A DNA stretch of 64,000 nt from Microbaculum sp051390635 (GTDB lineage: Bacteria; Pseudomonadota; Alphaproteobacteria; Rhizobiales; Tepidamorphaceae): assembly GCF_051390635.1 (NCBI RefSeq), contig NZ_JBPODT010000004.1, positions 62,001 to 126,000 on the forward strand, written 5' to 3'. The notes under the pieces are model-generated. The model ran no database searches, had not been told where the DNA came from, and saw nothing but the letters and a program-made list of their open reading frames with translations. Positions 36,757-45,381 of this stretch are shown in pieces. Within the stretch, counting starts at the first letter, position 1. Each line of letters opens with the position of its first letter. The position numbers were made by a program, and so were the translations under genes.

Positions 36757-37803
36757 ATGCTGAGCGACCGGATTGAAGCCAAGTGGATCGACGCCTTCGT
36801 CAAGGTGTTCGAGCTCTGCAAGGTTACTTCAGACGAACAAGTCGCCATCCTTTCGGAAACCCAGTCCCGGACACTCAATGTCCACCTCGCCGAGCTTGCG
36901 CTTGCCCGCTTCGGCGTGACCGCCTTTCATGTCGTCATTCCCACTCCGCCGCAGGATGCGCCGGTGCCGGTCCGCTCGACGGGGGCATCGCTGGCGATGA
37001 CCAACCAGCGGGCCGCGATCGAGGCGCTGAAAGCATCGACGCTCGTCGTCGACTGCACGGTGGAGGGCCTCCTGCATTCGCCGGAAATGCCCGAAATCCT
37101 GTCCGGCGGCACCCGCATCCAGATGATTTCCAACGAACACCCCGAAGCGCTCGAGCGGCTGATCCCGCATCCGTCCATGGAACCGCGGGTGAAGGCGGCG
37201 GTGAAGCAGGCGCGGTCCGCGACGGAAATGCGCGTTACCTCGGCCGCCGGCACCGACCTCACCGTCGACATGCGCGAAGCGGCGACCGCCGGCGTGTGGG
37301 GCTACACCGACCGGCCAAAGACTGTTGCCCACTGGCCGGGTGGAGTCGTCGTCAGCTTTCCCCGGGCGAATTCGGTGAACGGCACGCTCGTCTTCGATGT
37401 CGGCGACGTGAACCTGACCTTCAAGCGCTACTTCGAGCACCCGGTGACCTTCGTCATCGAGAACGACTACGTGACGGACATTCAGGGCACGGGCACCGAT
37501 GCGGAACTGATGCGCCGCTATCTGGCGGCCTGGGGCGACCGGGAGGCCTACGCCGTCAGCCATGTCGGCTGGGGGCTCAATGAAGGCGCGCGGTACGAGG
37601 CGCTGACGATGTACGACCAGCGCGAGACCAACGGCACGGAGGTGCGCGCGTTCGCCGGCAACTTCCTGTTTTCGACCGGCGCAAACGAGTTCGCCAACCG
37701 CTTCACCAAGGGCCATTTCGACCTGCCGACCCGCAACTGCACGATCACGCTCGACGGCGTGGCGGTCGTCGAGAAAGGCCGGCTCGCGGGAGCCGAGGGA
37801 TGA
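36757..37803 (+). CDS. NicX-family ring-cleaving dioxygenase (2,5-dihydroxypyridine 5,6-dioxygenase-like)
   Basis: The 348-residue protein resembles Pseudomonas putida NicX, a mononuclear Fe(II) extradiol enzyme that opens 2,5-dihydroxypyridine to N-formylmaleamate; the fold is of M29 aminopeptidase type. Shared blocks are HWPGGVVVSFP, GTLVFDVGDVNLTFKRY, SHVGWGL and RAFAGNFLFSTGAN. The metal triad is present: His269 (SHVGWG), His320 and Asp322 (GHFDLP), matching His265/His318/Asp320 of NicX as I recall it. The ATG at 36757 follows AAAGGGACGGGG. It starts the operon and overlaps the hydrolase gene by four bases. Sequence divergence leaves a different hydroxypyridine or amino-phenol substrate possible. 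Confidence 0.85.
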   Translation: MLSDRIEAKWIDAFVKVFELCKVTSDEQVAILSETQSRTLNVHLAELALARFGVTAFHVVIPTPPQDAPVPVRSTGASLAMTNQRAAIEALKASTLVVDCTVEGLLHSPEMPEILSGGTRIQMISNEHPEALERLIPHPSMEPRVKAAVKQARSATEMRVTSAAGTDLTVDMREAATAGVWGYTDRPKTVAHWPGGVVVSFPRANSVNGTLVFDVGDVNLTFKRYFEHPVTFVIENDYVTDIQGTGTDAELMRRYLAAWGDREAYAVSHVGWGLNEGARYEALTMYDQRETNGTEVRAFAGNFLFSTGANEFANRFTKGHFDLPTRNCTITLDGVAVVEKGRLAGAEG

Positions 37804-38540
37804 GCGCGCCCCTCGTCCTGTTCAGCGGCGTCGGCTCGGACTGCCGCATGTTCGCCCCGGTCATCGACCGGCTGAAGGCCGATTACCCGATGATCCCGTG
37901 GGACATGCCCGGCTACGGCGGTAAGCCGCTGGACGGCCAGTTTACCTTCGCGGGCATGGCCGATTCCGTGATCGAGGATCTGGACAAGGCCGGCATCGCC
38001 AAGGCGGCGTTCCTCGGCCATTCGATCGGCGGCATGCTGGCGCAGGAGGTCGCCGCCCGCCATCCCGGCCGCGTTGCCGCGCTGATCCTGTCCGGCACGA
38101 CCCCGGTCTTCGGCAGCCCGGACGGCGAGTTCCAGAAGCAGTTCCTCGCTGCCAGGCTCGCGCCGCTCGATCAGGGCGTGACGATGCCGGAGCTGGCGCA
38201 GAGTTTCGCCAAGGATCTTCTCGGCTCGAACCCCGACCCGGAGGCCGGGCCGACGGCGACGAAGCTGATGTCGGAACTTCCCGAGCAGAGCTATCGCGCC
38301 GGGCTGACCTGCCTCGTCACCTTCAACCGCCGCGAGGAACTGGCGCGGATCGCGGTGCCGACGCTCCTGATCGCCGGCGAACAGGACACCAATGCCCCGC
38401 TGAAGACCATGCAGCGCATGGCCGAGAAGATCAGGGGCGCGCGGATCGAGACCCTGCCGGAGACCGGCCACCTCGCCCCGCTCGAATGCCCATGCCGTTT
38501 CGCCAAGGCGGTAAGGAGATTCCTCAACGACCTTCCGTAG
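37800..38540 (+). CDS. Alpha/beta hydrolase, possible deformylase (NicD position)
   Basis: The 246-residue protein is an alpha/beta-hydrolase-fold enzyme with Ser75 in the elbow GHSIGG, Asp196 in GEQDTNAP and His224 in ETGHLAPLE, a full catalytic triad. Its start overlaps the NicX-like stop by four bases, so the two act together. In the aerobic nicotinate pathway NicD, also an alpha/beta hydrolase, deformylates N-formylmaleamate made by NicX. This protein is a good candidate for the same step. The family is broad, and enol-lactone or other ester hydrolases look similar. Confidence 0.82.
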   Translation: MSAPLVLFSGVGSDCRMFAPVIDRLKADYPMIPWDMPGYGGKPLDGQFTFAGMADSVIEDLDKAGIAKAAFLGHSIGGMLAQEVAARHPGRVAALILSGTTPVFGSPDGEFQKQFLAARLAPLDQGVTMPELAQSFAKDLLGSNPDPEAGPTATKLMSELPEQSYRAGLTCLVTFNRREELARIAVPTLLIAGEQDTNAPLKTMQRMAEKIRGARIETLPETGHLAPLECPCRFAKAVRRFLNDLP

Positions 38541-38548
38541 GAGCCCCG

Positions 38549-39820
38549 ATGACAGTGTTGGATCTCGATACGATCGATCTCGACCAGCCGATCTTCGATC
38601 CGGAGGCGTTTCGGCTGTCCGACAAGGAAGCCGAGCTTAACGCGCGGGCGCGAAAGATCGGTCAGGCCAACTTCGCCCCGCGGGCGGCCATGTACGACCG
38701 GGAAGCGATCTTCCCGACAGAGAACTACCGGGACATGCACGAGGTCGGCCTGCTCGGCATCTGCGTGCCTGAGGAGCATGGTGGCGCGGGCGCGCATTTC
38801 CGCGGATACGCGACGACGGCCGCCGAGATCGGCCGCTACTGCGGCTCGACGGCGCTGACCTGGAACATGCACGTGTGTTCGTGCCTCTGGACCGGCCCGC
38901 TCTCCGACGACCTGGAGATGTCCGCGGACGACCGCGAAGAGCACCTTCGACGGCGCGCGATCCACTACGAGCGGATCATCGACAAGGGCGCGATCTACGC
39001 CCAGCCGTTCTCCGAGGGCGGCGCGGCGGCGGCCGGCGTGGTGCCGTTCTCGACGTCGGCCAAGCGCGTCGACGGCGGCTGGCTCATCAACGGCAAAAAG
39101 ATCTTCGCCTCGCTGTCGGGTTCGGCCAACTACTACGGGGTCCTGTGCGGCGAGATGAAACCGGGCGAGAAACCGTCTCGGCGCGATACGATGTACATCG
39201 CGGTTCCGGCCGATGCCGAGGGCGTCAAGGTGGTCGGCGACTGGGATCCGCTCGGCATGCGCGGCACCGTCTCGCGGACGCTCATCTTCGAGGACGTTTT
39301 CGTCCCCGACGATGCGGCCCTGATGCCGCGCGGCGTCTACTACCAGGCCGCCTCTCGCTGGCCGCACATGTTCATGACGCTATCGCCGACCTATCTCGGC
39401 ATCGCCCAGGCCGCGGTCGACTTCACGGTGAAGTACCTGCGCGGCGAGATCCCGAATACCGGTCCGGAAAAGCGGCGCAAGTTCCCGACCAAGCAGATCG
39501 CGCTGGCGCAGATGTTCGTCATGCTGCAGCAGACGAAGGCGCTGTGGTTCCAGGCGGTGACAGAGGCGAAGGCGGATCCGTCGAAAGAACAGGTGCTGCG
39601 CGCCTATACTGCCCAGTATACGGTGATGGAGAACGCGAACGAGCTCTGCCAGCTCGCAATCCGCACCTGCGGGGGCCAGTCGATGCTGAAAACCCTGCCG
39701 CTCGAACGGCTCTATCGCGACAGCCGCTGCGGCTCGCTGATGCTACCGTGGACCGCCGAGCTGTGCCTCGACCGGATCGGCCGCGAGGCACTCTATAAAC
39801 CGGGTGAAACGGACGACTGA
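38549..39820 (+). CDS. Acyl-CoA dehydrogenase-fold flavoprotein, probable flavin-dependent monooxygenase
   Basis: The 423-residue protein has the acyl-CoA dehydrogenase fold (FPTENYRDMHEVGLLGICVPEEHGGAG, GGWLINGKKIFASLSGSANYY, RTCGGQSMLKTLPLERLYRDSR). By hand alignment both known catalytic-base positions are altered: Leu399 replaces the Glu of IYEGT in medium-chain enzymes, and Met274 replaces the isovaleryl-CoA enzyme Glu. The conserved R-x-x-FG flavin loop is also replaced by a basic segment (300-315). This resembles fold members that use reduced flavin and oxygen, such as DszC or HpaB-type hydroxylases. A flavin reductase is divergently encoded nearby. TAGGAG precedes the ATG. Monooxygenase function is inference. 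Confidence 0.8.
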   Translation: MTVLDLDTIDLDQPIFDPEAFRLSDKEAELNARARKIGQANFAPRAAMYDREAIFPTENYRDMHEVGLLGICVPEEHGGAGAHFRGYATTAAEIGRYCGSTALTWNMHVCSCLWTGPLSDDLEMSADDREEHLRRRAIHYERIIDKGAIYAQPFSEGGAAAAGVVPFSTSAKRVDGGWLINGKKIFASLSGSANYYGVLCGEMKPGEKPSRRDTMYIAVPADAEGVKVVGDWDPLGMRGTVSRTLIFEDVFVPDDAALMPRGVYYQAASRWPHMFMTLSPTYLGIAQAAVDFTVKYLRGEIPNTGPEKRRKFPTKQIALAQMFVMLQQTKALWFQAVTEAKADPSKEQVLRAYTAQYTVMENANELCQLAIRTCGGQSMLKTLPLERLYRDSRCGSLMLPWTAELCLDRIGREALYKPGETDD

Positions 39821-39830
39821 GCCATATTCG

Positions 39831-41354
39831 ATGCGCGATATCTCTCTCTGGATCGAACGACACGCCAGCTTCCAACCGGATAAGCCGGCGATCCGTTTCG
39901 CCGGCGAGACGCTCAGCTATTCCGGCCTCGCCGGACGTGTCGACAAGATGGCGTCGGTGCTCGCGGGCGCGTTCGGCGCAGGCCGCGGCGACCGCATCGC
40001 CTGGCTCGGGTTCAACCATCCCGATCTTCTGGTCCTGCTGTTCGCCGCCGCCAGGCTGGGCATGATCGTCGTGCCGCTCAACTGGCGACTTGCCGCGCCG
40101 GAGCACGCCTTCATCCTGCGCAACGCCGCGGTCAAGGCGGCGATCGGCCACAGACAGTTGCTGGAGGCGCTTTCGGAAGACGACTACCCCGACGGCTGCC
40201 GTCGCGTCGCGGTGGACGGACCGTTGGATGGCGCCGACACGCTCGACGACCTGATCGCGGCGGCGGGAGCCGCGCCGGACCGGGCCGGCCGCGCCGAGGA
40301 CCCGCTTCTGCTCGTCTATACCTCCGGCACGACCGGCCGGCCGAAGGGCGCCGCGCTGACCCAGTCCGCCATCGCCTGGAACGCGATCAATTCGATCCAC
40401 ATGCACGACATGACGTCGCACGACCACGTGCTGACCGTCCTGCCGATGTTCCATGTCGGCGGCCTCAACATCCAGACGACGCCGGCGCTCCACCTCGGCG
40501 CGACCGTGACGCTGCACGAGAAGTTCGATCCGGCAGCGTTCCTGAAGGCGGTCAACGACGACCGCCCGACCCTCTCGGTGCTGGTGCCGGCGACGATTGC
40601 GGCGGTGGCGGGCCATGGCGACTGGGCCAGGACCGATCTGTCGTCGCTGCGGGCGCTGGCGACCGGCTCGATGATCGTGCCGGACGACCTGATCGCGGCG
40701 TTCCACGCCCGCTCCGTGCCGGTCATTCAGGTCTACGGCTCCTCGGAGACGGCGCCGATCGCGATCTACCAGCGCATCGACAAGGCCTATGCGACCGTCG
40801 GCTCGATGGGCCGGGTCGGCCTGCATACGGAGGTTCGCATCGTCGATACCGCCGACAACGATCTCGGACCGGGCGTTGCCGGGGAAATCCTGGTGCGGGG
40901 CCCACATATCGCGAGCGGCTACTGGAACGATCCGGACGCGACCGCGAAAGCCTTTACCGAGGGTTGGTTTCGGACCGGTGATGTGGCCGAGTATGATGAG
41001 AACGGCGATTACTGGTTCAGAGACCGGATCAAGAACGTGATCATTTCCGGCGGCGAGAACATCTATCCGGCCGAAGCCGAGCGGCTGTTGCGCGAGATCG
41101 ACGGGGTTGCGGAGTGCTGCGTCGTCGGCCGGCCCGATCCGCGCTGGGGGGCGGTGCCTGTCGCCGTCGTGGTGGCGGCCGGCGCCTCGGTAAGCCGGGA
41201 GACGATCGCCGCGCATTTCGAGGGAAAGCTGGCTCGCTACAAGCATCCGCGCGACGTGGTGTTCGTCGCGGAGCTGCCGAAGAACGCGATGGGCAAGGTG
41301 CGCATCGACGAAGTTTCACGCATCGCGGCCGAGGCGACAAACGCCCCGGCATAA
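39831..41354 (+). CDS. AMP-dependent acyl-CoA synthetase/ligase
   Basis: The 507-residue adenylate-forming enzyme activates a carboxylic acid to its CoA thioester using ATP. Core motifs are present: LLLVYTSGTTGRPKGAAL (A3), YGSSETAPIAI (A5), GWFRTGDVAEYDENGDYWF (A7), RIKNVIISGGENIYPAEAE (A8) and LPKNAMGKVRIDEV, with the catalytic Lys (A10). The ATG starts 11 bases after the oxygenase stop. A CoA ligase is not part of the classical NicX pathway, so it may activate a ring-cleavage product or an acid side chain. The acid cannot be read from the sequence. Confidence 0.92.
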   Translation: MRDISLWIERHASFQPDKPAIRFAGETLSYSGLAGRVDKMASVLAGAFGAGRGDRIAWLGFNHPDLLVLLFAAARLGMIVVPLNWRLAAPEHAFILRNAAVKAAIGHRQLLEALSEDDYPDGCRRVAVDGPLDGADTLDDLIAAAGAAPDRAGRAEDPLLLVYTSGTTGRPKGAALTQSAIAWNAINSIHMHDMTSHDHVLTVLPMFHVGGLNIQTTPALHLGATVTLHEKFDPAAFLKAVNDDRPTLSVLVPATIAAVAGHGDWARTDLSSLRALATGSMIVPDDLIAAFHARSVPVIQVYGSSETAPIAIYQRIDKAYATVGSMGRVGLHTEVRIVDTADNDLGPGVAGEILVRGPHIASGYWNDPDATAKAFTEGWFRTGDVAEYDENGDYWFRDRIKNVIISGGENIYPAEAERLLREIDGVAECCVVGRPDPRWGAVPVAVVVAAGASVSRETIAAHFEGKLARYKHPRDVVFVAELPKNAMGKVRIDEVSRIAAEATNAPA

Positions 41355-41394
41355 GGGGCTTGGCCGAGAACGCGACAAAAAGAGGGAACTGACC

Positions 41395-42423
41395 ATGAAA
41401 AAAACTGTCGGAGCTTTACTTGTCGCCGCGGGTGTGGCGCTTTCGGTCTCGCCGGCCTCGGCCCAGACCGTTCTGCGCGTCGCCAACTGGCTGCCCCCGA
41501 AACATCCGCTGCTCGCGGAGATCATCGTGCCCTGGACCAAGCAGGTCGAGGAAGCGACCCAAGGCCGGGTCAAGATGGAAGTGCTCGAAGCCCCGCTGGG
41601 TCCGCCGCCGGCGCATTTCGACTTCGCCGTCAACGGCGTGGCCGACGTCACCTATGGCGTCCACAACTACACGCCCGGCCGTTTCGGCGTAACGACCATC
41701 GCCGAGTTGCCGGGCCTGTCCGACAAGTCGGAGTGGCTGTCGGTCGCCTACTGGCGCATCTACGAACAGGACCTGGCCAAGGTCGACGAACACAAAGGCA
41801 CGCATGTGCTGAGCGTGTTCACCCACGGCCCCGGCCAGCTGTGGACCAAGGGCCGCGATCTTAGCTCGATGGATTCCATCAAGGGGTCGAAGATCCGCAT
41901 CGGCGGCGGCTTCGCCCAGGAAGCCGCGAAAGCGCTCGGTCTCGTGCCGATCCAGGCACCGGTGACCAAGGCCTACGAGATCCTGTCCGGCGGCGTCGCC
42001 GACGGCATCGAGTTCCCGGCCGAATCCATCACCGCCTTCAAGGTCAACGAAGTGCTCGACCAGGGCCTGATCATGCCCGGCGGTCTCTACAACGTTTCGT
42101 TCTTCGTGGTCATCAACCAGGCCAAGTGGGACGCGCTGTCGAAGGAAGATCAGGACGCCATCACGAGCGTGTCGGGTGAAAACCTCGCCCGCCTTGCCGG
42201 CCAGGTCTGGGACAAGGCGGACGCCGGCGCCATGGAGACGATGAAGGCAAGCGGCAAGATGACATTCGTCGTTCCCGCCGGAGATCAGCTTGCCGCCATC
42301 AATGCCGCGCTTAAGCCCTACAGCGACGAGGCGCTGAAGCAGATCTCCGCCAAGGGCGTCGACGGTCCGGCCGTCTACGAGGCGCTGAAAGCGGAAATCG
42401 CCAAGGTCAAGGCCGGCAACTGA
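41395..42423 (+). CDS. TRAP transporter substrate-binding protein (DctP family)
   Basis: The 342-residue periplasmic protein has a Sec signal (KKTVGALLVAAGVALSVSPASA) and the DctP pattern: LRVANWLPPKHPLLAEIIVPW at the mature N-terminus, the conserved Arg-containing GSKIRIGGG and GGVADGIEFPAESI. It binds an organic anion, usually a carboxylate, for the DctQM pair encoded downstream. AGAGGGA precedes the ATG. Its place inside the catabolic operon makes it the likely uptake protein for the pathway substrate. Confidence 0.94.
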   Translation: MKKTVGALLVAAGVALSVSPASAQTVLRVANWLPPKHPLLAEIIVPWTKQVEEATQGRVKMEVLEAPLGPPPAHFDFAVNGVADVTYGVHNYTPGRFGVTTIAELPGLSDKSEWLSVAYWRIYEQDLAKVDEHKGTHVLSVFTHGPGQLWTKGRDLSSMDSIKGSKIRIGGGFAQEAAKALGLVPIQAPVTKAYEILSGGVADGIEFPAESITAFKVNEVLDQGLIMPGGLYNVSFFVVINQAKWDALSKEDQDAITSVSGENLARLAGQVWDKADAGAMETMKASGKMTFVVPAGDQLAAINAALKPYSDEALKQISAKGVDGPAVYEALKAEIAKVKAGN

Positions 42424-42444
42424 TCCCGCACCGGCCGCCGGCCG

Positions 42445-42969
42445 ATGGCAAGGACACACGATATCACCGCGGGGCGCAGCCGTGCCCTGCGGATCGCCGA
42501 GCTGACGCTCGGTGTACTGGTCGCCGTCCTGCTGATGGCGATGATGATGGTCACGACCATCGACGTGTTCGGCCGCTACCTGCTTTCGCGGCCTCTGCCC
42601 GGCGCCTTCGAGATTACCGAGATCATGCTCGGCATGATCATTTTCATCGCGCTGCCGCTGGTCTGCCTACACGAGGAGAACGTCGCGGTGTCGCTGGTTA
42701 CCGAGCGTTTCTCCAGCCGCACCCGCGAAATTCACGCGGTGATCGTTTCGATCATCTGTTCGGGCGTCCTGCTGCTGGTTGCCTGGCGCCTGCTGATGCA
42801 TGCCGTGCAACTCGCCTCCTATGGCGACGTCACGATCTTCCTGCGCGTCCCCAAGGGCCCGATCGGCTACACGATGGCAGGCTTCACCACGTTGGCGGCG
42901 CTGGCGCAGCTCGTCGTCGCCGCCGAGCACTGGCGCAGGCTGCGCGCCGCTCCTTCGCGTTTGCGCTAA
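42445..42969 (+). CDS. TRAP transporter small permease (DctQ family)
   Basis: The 174-residue protein has four predicted membrane segments (ELTLGVLVAVLLMAMMMVTTIDVFGRY, IMLGMIIFIALPLVCL and two more) and the DctQ-type TTIDVFGRY near the first helix end. It forms the membrane complex with DctM. It begins 21 bases after dctP and ends 18 bases before dctM. Confidence 0.92.
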   Translation: MARTHDITAGRSRALRIAELTLGVLVAVLLMAMMMVTTIDVFGRYLLSRPLPGAFEITEIMLGMIIFIALPLVCLHEENVAVSLVTERFSSRTREIHAVIVSIICSGVLLLVAWRLLMHAVQLASYGDVTIFLRVPKGPIGYTMAGFTTLAALAQLVVAAEHWRRLRAAPSRLR

Positions 42970-42987
42970 CGGGCCGGCAGATACGAG

Positions 42988-44277
42988 ATGATTGACTGGA
43001 TCGTCGGCATTGTCGTCCTGCTCGCCCTGATCGCCGGGGGCATTCCGATCGCGTTTTCCATGACGCTGGTGGCGTTCGTCGGCATCATCGTCAAGATCGG
43101 CCTGGCGCCAGCCATGGCGCTGCTCGGGCAGGTCTTCTACGACAACGGCATGAGCTACACCCTGTCGGTGATGCCGCTGTTCGTGCTGATGGGCAACTTC
43201 GTGCTCAAGGCCGGGCTCGCCGACGACATGTATGCGGCCGCGAACGCCTGGCTGCGCCACTATCGCGGCGGCCTCGCCATGGCCACGGTGGTCGCGTGCG
43301 GCGGCTTTTCCTCGGTGTGCGGCTCTTCGCTGGCGACGGCGGCGACGATGGCGCGCGTGTCGATGCCGTCGATGCGACGCTACGGTTACTCCGACTCGCT
43401 CGCCACCGGTTCGATCGCCGCCGGCGGTACGCTCGGTATTCTGATCCCGCCGTCAATCGTCCTCGTTCTTTACGGCGTCATCACGCAGCAGGACATCGGC
43501 AAGCTGTTCCTCGCGGGCATCCTTCCCGGTCTCGTCGGCGTGCTCGGCTATCTGATCGCGGTACGCCTGTCGCTGATCATCAGCCCCGAACACCAGCGCG
43601 AAATCGAAGCCCTGCCGTTCATGGAGCGGGTGCGCGCGACCAAGGGCGTCATCGGCGTGCTCGGCTTGTTCGCCTGCGTCATGGGCGGCATCTATCTGGG
43701 CATCTTCACCGCGACCGAAGCCGCCGGCATCGGCGCCTTCGGTGCATTCCTGCTCGCCGCCCTGCGCCGGCGCCTTACCTGGGCGACGCTCTACGAGATC
43801 CTCGTCGAGACGGCGCGGATGACGGCGATGCTGTTCCTGGTGCTGTTCGGCGCGCTTCTGTTCTCGAATTTCGTCAACCTCGCCGGCATGCCAAACGACC
43901 TTCGCGACTGGATCACGGCGCTCGGCGCGCATCCGACCGCCGTCATCATCGTGATCCTGCTGATCTACCTCGTTCTCGGCGCGGTGCTGGAATCGATCTC
44001 GATGATGCTGTTGACGGTGCCGGTCTTCTTTCCGGTCGTCATCGGGCTCGGCATAGATCCGATCTGGTTCGGCATCTTCGTCGTCGTCGCCATCGAGATC
44101 AGCCTGATCACGCCGCCGGTGGGCCTGAACGTGTTCGTCCTCAAGTCAATCGTGCCCGAGGTGCCGACCGGTACCATATTTAAGGGCGTCGTCCCCTTCA
44201 TCGCCGTCGATATCGTCCGCATCGCCCTGCTGATCGCGGTGCCGTCGATGGCGCTTCTGATCCCCTCGACAATGTAG
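42988..44277 (+). CDS. TRAP transporter large permease (DctM family)
   Basis: The 429-residue protein is a DctM-type permease with about 12 hydrophobic segments. Landmarks are IPIAFSMTLVAFVGI near the start, CGGFSSVCGSSLATAATMARV and AAGGTLGILIPPSIVLVLYG (the conserved Pro-rich helix), and VAIEISLITPPVGLNVFVLKS near the end. It carries out sodium-driven transport of the ligand delivered by the binding protein. No sign of degeneration. Confidence 0.95.
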   Translation: MIDWIVGIVVLLALIAGGIPIAFSMTLVAFVGIIVKIGLAPAMALLGQVFYDNGMSYTLSVMPLFVLMGNFVLKAGLADDMYAAANAWLRHYRGGLAMATVVACGGFSSVCGSSLATAATMARVSMPSMRRYGYSDSLATGSIAAGGTLGILIPPSIVLVLYGVITQQDIGKLFLAGILPGLVGVLGYLIAVRLSLIISPEHQREIEALPFMERVRATKGVIGVLGLFACVMGGIYLGIFTATEAAGIGAFGAFLLAALRRRLTWATLYEILVETARMTAMLFLVLFGALLFSNFVNLAGMPNDLRDWITALGAHPTAVIIVILLIYLVLGAVLESISMMLLTVPVFFPVVIGLGIDPIWFGIFVVVAIEISLITPPVGLNVFVLKSIVPEVPTGTIFKGVVPFIAVDIVRIALLIAVPSMALLIPSTM

Positions 44278-44295
44278 ACCGGAGGCTGACAGGCC

Positions 44296-45381
44296 ATGGA
44301 AATAGCCGTTCTGGGCGGCGGTAACGGATCGCATGCGGCGGCCGCGGATCTGACCGAACAGGGTCACCGCGTTCGATTCTGGCGGCGTGACAAGGCGGGC
44401 GTCGAGCAACTGAACGCGGCCGGCAACACCCTGACGCTGAAGGACTTCAAGGGCACGCGCGAAATCGCGATCGCGGTCGTCACCACCGATATCGGCGAGG
44501 CGGTCTCCGGCGCCGATCTGATCGTCTGCCCGGCACCGGCCTTCGCGCAAACCGATATCGCCCGGTCGATGGCGCGGCATCTTTCGGACGGGCAGGTGGT
44601 GTTCCTGCCGCCGGGCACCTTCGGTTGCTACCTGATGGCGAAGGCGATCCGCGATGCCGGGTCCACTGCCAAGGTGGCCTTCGCGGAGACCGGCACCCTG
44701 CCCTACCTGACCCGCAAGCACGGCCCGCGCGACATCGCCATCACGGTGCGCGCGACGCGGCTGCCGACCGGCGTCTTTCCGCTCCAGGACAAGGATCGGG
44801 CGCTGGCGCTGATCCGCGAGGCCTACCCAAGCGTCGAGGATTGCGGCGATGGCCTGTCAGGCGCGCTGATGAACGCCGGCCCGGTGATCCATCCGCCGCT
44901 GATCGTGATGAATGCCGGGCCGCTGGAACATTTCGATCACTGGGACATCCACAACGAGGGCACCCAGGCAGCGGTCCGCCGCGTCACCAACCGGCTCGAT
45001 TCGGAACGGGTGGCCGTCCGCGAGGCGCTCGGCTACGGCGCGCCGCATTTTCCGCTCGCCGACCACTACGCCACCGATGGCGACGAGTGGATGTACGGGC
45101 GCAGGGGACACGAGCAACTGGTCGATTCCGGCGACTGGCGCGAGCACATCGTACTGACCGAGCACCGCTACATGCGTGAGGACGTTCAGCAGGGGCTCGC
45201 CTTCCTCGTCTCGGTCGCCGACTGGGCCGGCGTTCCCGCGCCGACCGCCACGGGGCTGCTGGCGATCGGATCGGCCATCTGCGACGACGAATTCCGCGTC
45301 AACGGGCGGACCCTCGAAGTGCTCGGTCTTGCCGGGCTCGACCGTGCCGGGATGACGAGACTGCTTCGGGAGGGAGTGTGA
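44296..45381 (+). CDS. NAD/NADP octopine/nopaline dehydrogenase family protein
   Basis: The 361-residue protein has an N-terminal Rossmann fold (MEIAVLGGGNGSHAAAADLTEQGH) and the octopine-dehydrogenase C-terminal domain, with the conserved His in GPVIHPPLIVMNAG and a following FDHWDIHNEG. Family members join or oxidise 2-oxo acids and amino acids at a secondary amine. Many operon-borne members have no known substrate. It is the first of two NAD-dependent dehydrogenases that close the operon. Its stop shares one base with the next start. Confidence 0.9.
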   Translation: MEIAVLGGGNGSHAAAADLTEQGHRVRFWRRDKAGVEQLNAAGNTLTLKDFKGTREIAIAVVTTDIGEAVSGADLIVCPAPAFAQTDIARSMARHLSDGQVVFLPPGTFGCYLMAKAIRDAGSTAKVAFAETGTLPYLTRKHGPRDIAITVRATRLPTGVFPLQDKDRALALIREAYPSVEDCGDGLSGALMNAGPVIHPPLIVMNAGPLEHFDHWDIHNEGTQAAVRRVTNRLDSERVAVREALGYGAPHFPLADHYATDGDEWMYGRRGHEQLVDSGDWREHIVLTEHRYMREDVQQGLAFLVSVADWAGVPAPTATGLLAIGSAICDDEFRVNGRTLEVLGLAGLDRAGMTRLLREGV

